Source: Streptomyces griseorubiginosus
GTDB lineage: Bacteria > Actinomycetota > Actinomycetes > Streptomycetales > Streptomycetaceae
DNA: 64,000 bases
Assembly (NCBI RefSeq): GCF_001514195.1
Contig: NZ_KQ948742.1
Location: forward strand, 248,001-312,000
Reading direction: 5' to 3'
Under the pieces are notes generated by a model. The model was given only the letters and a program-made list of their open reading frames with translations, was not told the DNA's origin and made no database searches. The position numbers and the translations under genes were made by a program. Positions 61,104 through 64,000 of the stretch are shown here, in pieces (within the stretch, counting starts at the first letter, position 1; every line of letters begins with the position of its first letter).

Positions 61104-63056
61104 GTGCGCATGCGCAGCACCTCGGCCGCGACGGCACTCGCGGTCCTCTTCAGCTCGGCAGCGCTGAGCGTCGCCGCCGCCGGCACCGCCTCGGCCGCTT
61201 CCGCCGTGGTCAGCAGCCCCGGCGGCCTCGTCGTGGACGACGCCCTGCGCCGGGTCTTCGTCAGCGACCAGGCCGACGGCCGGATCCTGGCCACCGACTA
61301 CAACGGCACCCTCGTCGCCCGGGCCACCGGCCTCGGCGGCGCCACCGACCTGACCGTCTCCGACGACGGCACCACCCTCTACGCCGCCCTCGCCGGCAGC
61401 CACGAGATCGTCGCCCTGGACGCGACCGACCTCACGGTGAAGGCCCGCTACCCCGTCGCCACCGACACCGGCCCGCGCTACGTCGCCTTCTCCGCGGGCA
61501 AGGTCTGGTTCACCTACGGCGACCAGTGGGACGGCGACCTCGGCTCGGTCGACCCGGCCGTGGACCCGGCGAGCGGGACCGACCCGGTGCAGCTGGCCCA
61601 GTTCCCCTCCCAGGGGACCTCGATCGGGGTGTGGGGCCAGGCCCTGCTGGACACCGACCCGCTCCGGCCGGGCGTACTGGCCGTCGGCGAGACCGGCATC
61701 TCCACGGACTCGATGGCCGTCCTGGACGTGTCGAACGGGACCCCCGGGCTCACCGCCTGGTACCAAGGCGACTACTCGCTGAACAGCGGCATCTCGGACA
61801 TCGACCTCGTCGCCGGCGCCGACCAGGTGCTCGTCAACGGCACCGACCGGGACGCCTACGCGAACGGCGGCTTCAGCAAGGCCGGCGTCTACCCGGCCGG
61901 GCAGGGGGCGGACGTCGGACGCAGCGGCCTGATCGCCCAGGTCACCGGCACCAAGATCGCGATCTACCGGCCGAACGCCACACGGCCGCTCCGCACCTAC
62001 AGCACGGGCAGCCGGCCGGCCGCCGACGTGGCCTGGGCCGGCGACTCCTCCCGGGTCTTCGCCCTCGTCGCGGGCAGCGGAGGCTACACGCTCAAGGCGC
62101 TCACCGGCCCCACCCTCAACGTCCCCACCCTCACCGTCAACGCTCCCGCCACCGCCCCCCGCGCCAAGTCGCTCACCGTCACCGGCAAGCTCTCGGCGAC
62201 GGTGCCGCTGCCCGCCGGAGCCCGGCTCTCGGTCACCCGCACCGACCTGGAGAGCCCCAACGGCAAGGCGCTGCCCGGCGTCACGGTGAAGTCCGACGGC
62301 ACCTACTCCTTCACCAACACCCCGCCCGCCGGCAGCAAGGTCAAGTACACGGTGACGTACGCGGGCGACGCCGGGCACGCGGCCGTCAGCGCCTCCGACA
62401 CGGTCGACGTCTCCCGCGCCGCCACCGCCCTGAGCCTGAACAACAACGGCAAGCTGTACAACTACGGCACCGACGTGAAGTTCACCGCGCACCTCGGCAA
62501 GACCTACAAGAACCGCTCCGTCTCGATCTACGCGGACCCCTTCGGCAGCGACCGGGGGAAGAAGCTGATCAGGACCGCCAACGTCAACGCGGACGGCAAC
62601 GTCACGGCCGTCGTCGACATGACCCGTGACACCACGGTCACCGCCGTCTTCACCGGCGACTCCCGGTACAAGCCGAAGACGGTCAAGTCCACGGCGTACG
62701 CCCGGGTCAAGGTCTCCTCCGCCGTCTCCAAGCACTACAAGAAGGCGAAGATCGGCTCGACCTCCTACTACTGGTTCCACAAGACCACGTCCCCGGTGAT
62801 CACCACCACGATGACCTACTACCCGGGCCGTCAGCAGCGCCTCGACCTCGAGGTCTACTACGCGGGCGCGTGGCGCTCCTCGGACTCGCGGTACTTCTCC
62901 CTCGGCTCTAACGGGAAGTCGGCGGTCAGCCTCGGCGCGCCCGGTGAGTCCGGCCTCAAGGCGCGGATCCGGCCGGTGTACGTCAACGGCTCGTCCGGCG
63001 ACACGGTGAACTCGACGACCTACGGATCGTGGAAGTACCTGTACTTCAGCAACTGA
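61104..63056 (+). CDS. Secreted protein: beta-propeller-like domain plus Ig-like repeats
   Basis: 650 residues. A signal peptide (basic start, ATALAVLFSSAALSVAAAG, cleavage after ASA) leads to a YVTN/SMP-30-like propeller (about 35-330) with blades such as LVVDDALRRVFVSDQADGRI. Two or more Ig-like domains follow (about 345-530), then a Lys/Tyr/Ser-rich C-terminal domain. It is probably an extracellular or wall-associated protein. GTG 61104 and ATG 61110 are both possible starts. A terminator follows. Confidence 0.9.
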   Translation: MRMRSTSAATALAVLFSSAALSVAAAGTASAASAVVSSPGGLVVDDALRRVFVSDQADGRILATDYNGTLVARATGLGGATDLTVSDDGTTLYAALAGSHEIVALDATDLTVKARYPVATDTGPRYVAFSAGKVWFTYGDQWDGDLGSVDPAVDPASGTDPVQLAQFPSQGTSIGVWGQALLDTDPLRPGVLAVGETGISTDSMAVLDVSNGTPGLTAWYQGDYSLNSGISDIDLVAGADQVLVNGTDRDAYANGGFSKAGVYPAGQGADVGRSGLIAQVTGTKIAIYRPNATRPLRTYSTGSRPAADVAWAGDSSRVFALVAGSGGYTLKALTGPTLNVPTLTVNAPATAPRAKSLTVTGKLSATVPLPAGARLSVTRTDLESPNGKALPGVTVKSDGTYSFTNTPPAGSKVKYTVTYAGDAGHAAVSASDTVDVSRAATALSLNNNGKLYNYGTDVKFTAHLGKTYKNRSVSIYADPFGSDRGKKLIRTANVNADGNVTAVVDMTRDTTVTAVFTGDSRYKPKTVKSTAYARVKVSSAVSKHYKKAKIGSTSYYWFHKTTSPVITTTMTYYPGRQQRLDLEVYYAGAWRSSDSRYFSLGSNGKSAVSLGAPGESGLKARIRPVYVNGSSGDTVNSTTYGSWKYLYFSN

Positions 63057-63078
63057 CGCGGCACGGCCTGAAGCGAGG

Positions 63079-63102
63079 GCCCGGAGGGAATGCCCTCCGG
63101 GC
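63079..63102 (+). terminator. Intrinsic terminator of the secreted-protein gene
   Basis: Stem GCCCGGAGGG/CCCTCCGGGC with the loop AATG, followed by TTCTG, 23 nt after the stop. Confidence 0.85.
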
Positions 63103-63125
63103 TTCTGCCGTTAGAGGTGGCAGAA

Positions 63126-63141
63126 AGTTCAACGCTCAACT
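63126..63141. promoter_or_regulatory. MarR-like operator candidate upstream of pirin
   Basis: AGTTCAACGCTCAACT is an imperfect palindrome (AGTTnAnCGnTnAACT), 28-43 nt before the pirin start and within an AT-rich patch that should hold the promoter. Confidence 0.55.
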
Positions 63142-63168
63142 AAACTCGAACCACAAGGAGGTACCGAC

Positions 63169-64000
63169 ATGCCTGCAGTGACTGTCGACAACCCGCTGAC
63201 CCTGCCGCGCGTGGCCGCGACGGCGGACGCGGTCGCCCGTCCCGTCCTCGGCGTGACGACCGCGCCGAGTGGCTTCGAGGGAGAGGGATTCCCGGTACGC
63301 CGGGCGTTCGCCGGGATCCATTACCGGCACCTGGATCCGTTCATCATGATGGACCAGATGGGTGAGGTGGAGTACGCGCCGGGCGAGCCGAAGGGGACTC
63401 CGTGGCACCCGCACCGCGGCTTCGAGACCGTCACCTACATCATCGACGGGATCTTCGACCACCAGGACAGCCAGGGCGGTGGCGGCACCATCACCAACGG
63501 CGACACCCAGTGGATGACGGCCGGTTCGGGCCTCCTCCACATCGAGGCCCCGCCGGAGTCCCTCGTGATGTCCGGAGGGCTCTTCCACGGCCTCCAGCTG
63601 TGGGTGAACCTCCCGGCCAAGGACAAGATGATGGCACCGCGGTACCAGGACATCCGCGGCGGCAACGTGCAGCTCCTGTCCACCCCCGACGGCGGGGCGC
63701 TGCTGCGTGTCATCGCGGGTGAGCTGGACGGCCACCAGGGCCCCGGCATCACCCACACCCCGATCACGATGATCCACGCCACGCTGGCGCCGGGTGCGGA
63801 GATCACCCTGCCCTGGCGCGAGGACTTCAACGGTCTGGCGTACGTCCTGGCGGGCCGCGGCAGCGTCGGTGCCGAGCGCCGCCCGATCCACCTGGGCCAG
63901 ACGGCCGTCTTCGGCGCCGGTGGTTCCCTCACGGTCCGCGCGGACGAGAAGCAGGACTCCCACACGCCGGACATGGAGGTCGTCCTCCTGGGCGGACAGC
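63169..64000 (+). CDS. Pirin-family protein, C-terminus cut by window edge
   Basis: The first 277 residues are visible. The N-terminal pirin cupin has FIMMDQMGEVEYAPG and the metal ligands in WHPHRGFETVTYIIDG, HIEAPPE and a later Glu; the second cupin (about 170 onward) begins TPITMIHATLAPGAEI. Bacterial pirins can have quercetinase activity or modulate metabolic enzymes. ATG 63169 has a near-perfect AAGGAGGT ribosome site, suggesting strong expression under the operator just upstream. Confidence 0.95.
   Translation, partial: MPAVTVDNPLTLPRVAATADAVARPVLGVTTAPSGFEGEGFPVRRAFAGIHYRHLDPFIMMDQMGEVEYAPGEPKGTPWHPHRGFETVTYIIDGIFDHQDSQGGGGTITNGDTQWMTAGSGLLHIEAPPESLVMSGGLFHGLQLWVNLPAKDKMMAPRYQDIRGGNVQLLSTPDGGALLRVIAGELDGHQGPGITHTPITMIHATLAPGAEITLPWREDFNGLAYVLAGRGSVGAERRPIHLGQTAVFGAGGSLTVRADEKQDSHTPDMEVVLLGGQ

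Overview
The window is very GC-rich, uses GTG/TTG starts freely, overlaps genes by 4 nt, and carries a perfect Streptomyces-type parS site, DnaA boxes and the actinobacterial fhaA-fhaB-PP2C-RodA-pbpA-pknB cluster. This points to the conserved core of a Streptomyces chromosome. From what is known of related genomes the order resembles the region beside oriC, with oriC probably off the left edge (inference).

Layout. 1-7192 (minus strand): cell-wall and morphogenesis signalling cluster with two FHA proteins, a PP2C phosphatase, a RodA/FtsW polymerase, PbpA and PknB (cut by the window edge). 7657-7743: tRNA-Leu(CAG) and a terminator. 7924-13579: an FtsX/MacB-like ABC exporter divergent from a NarL-type two-component pair. 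13626-13774: DnaA-box cluster. 13886-17237: DUF2252, J-domain, rhodanese and small membrane proteins. 17274-26217: acyl-CoA catabolism (acyl-CoA dehydrogenase, PaaN, PaaH, a TetR repressor, an Lrp regulator) around a DUF5819-HTTM-TrmH operon. 26393-29906: first branched-chain 2-oxoacid dehydrogenase operon. 30058-33523: MobA-MoeA-potassium channel operon with parS in the last junction. 33579-41180: Drr-type ABC exporter, quinone oxidoreductase, proteasome activator Bpa, a second Ser/Thr kinase and a phosphotransferase. 41653-45270: second bkd operon. 45466-46197: lone BRO-N gene. 46365-56580: DD-peptidase, GntR-MFS pair, MDMPI-fold enzyme, amidohydrolase, LURP-one protein, an AraC gene broken by a small palindromic repeat, cupin, a GT2 with a 52-residue LAXTG-type partner, and M18 aminopeptidase. 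56674-57505: non-coding degenerate repeat array. 57516-64000: large acyl-CoA dehydrogenase, intradiol dioxygenase, SseB-like protein, secreted Ig-like protein and a partial pirin.

How it works together. The catabolic genes seem linked by shared operators: ACCG-N2-CG-N2-CGGT, the core of the known PaaR site, lies upstream of the 17.3 kb acyl-CoA dehydrogenase and exactly between the -35 and -10 of paaN, with a one-base variant upstream of bkdA1. The TetR gene co-transcribed with paaH is the obvious candidate repressor. The bkdR-bkdA1 gap adds three more perfect inverted repeats. Two chromosome-maintenance sites (parS and the DnaA-box cluster) are embedded among ordinary genes. A striking non-genic feature is a set of short direct repeats that duplicate the stop codons of at least six genes.

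All calls come from reading the sequence and from family knowledge; no searches were run.
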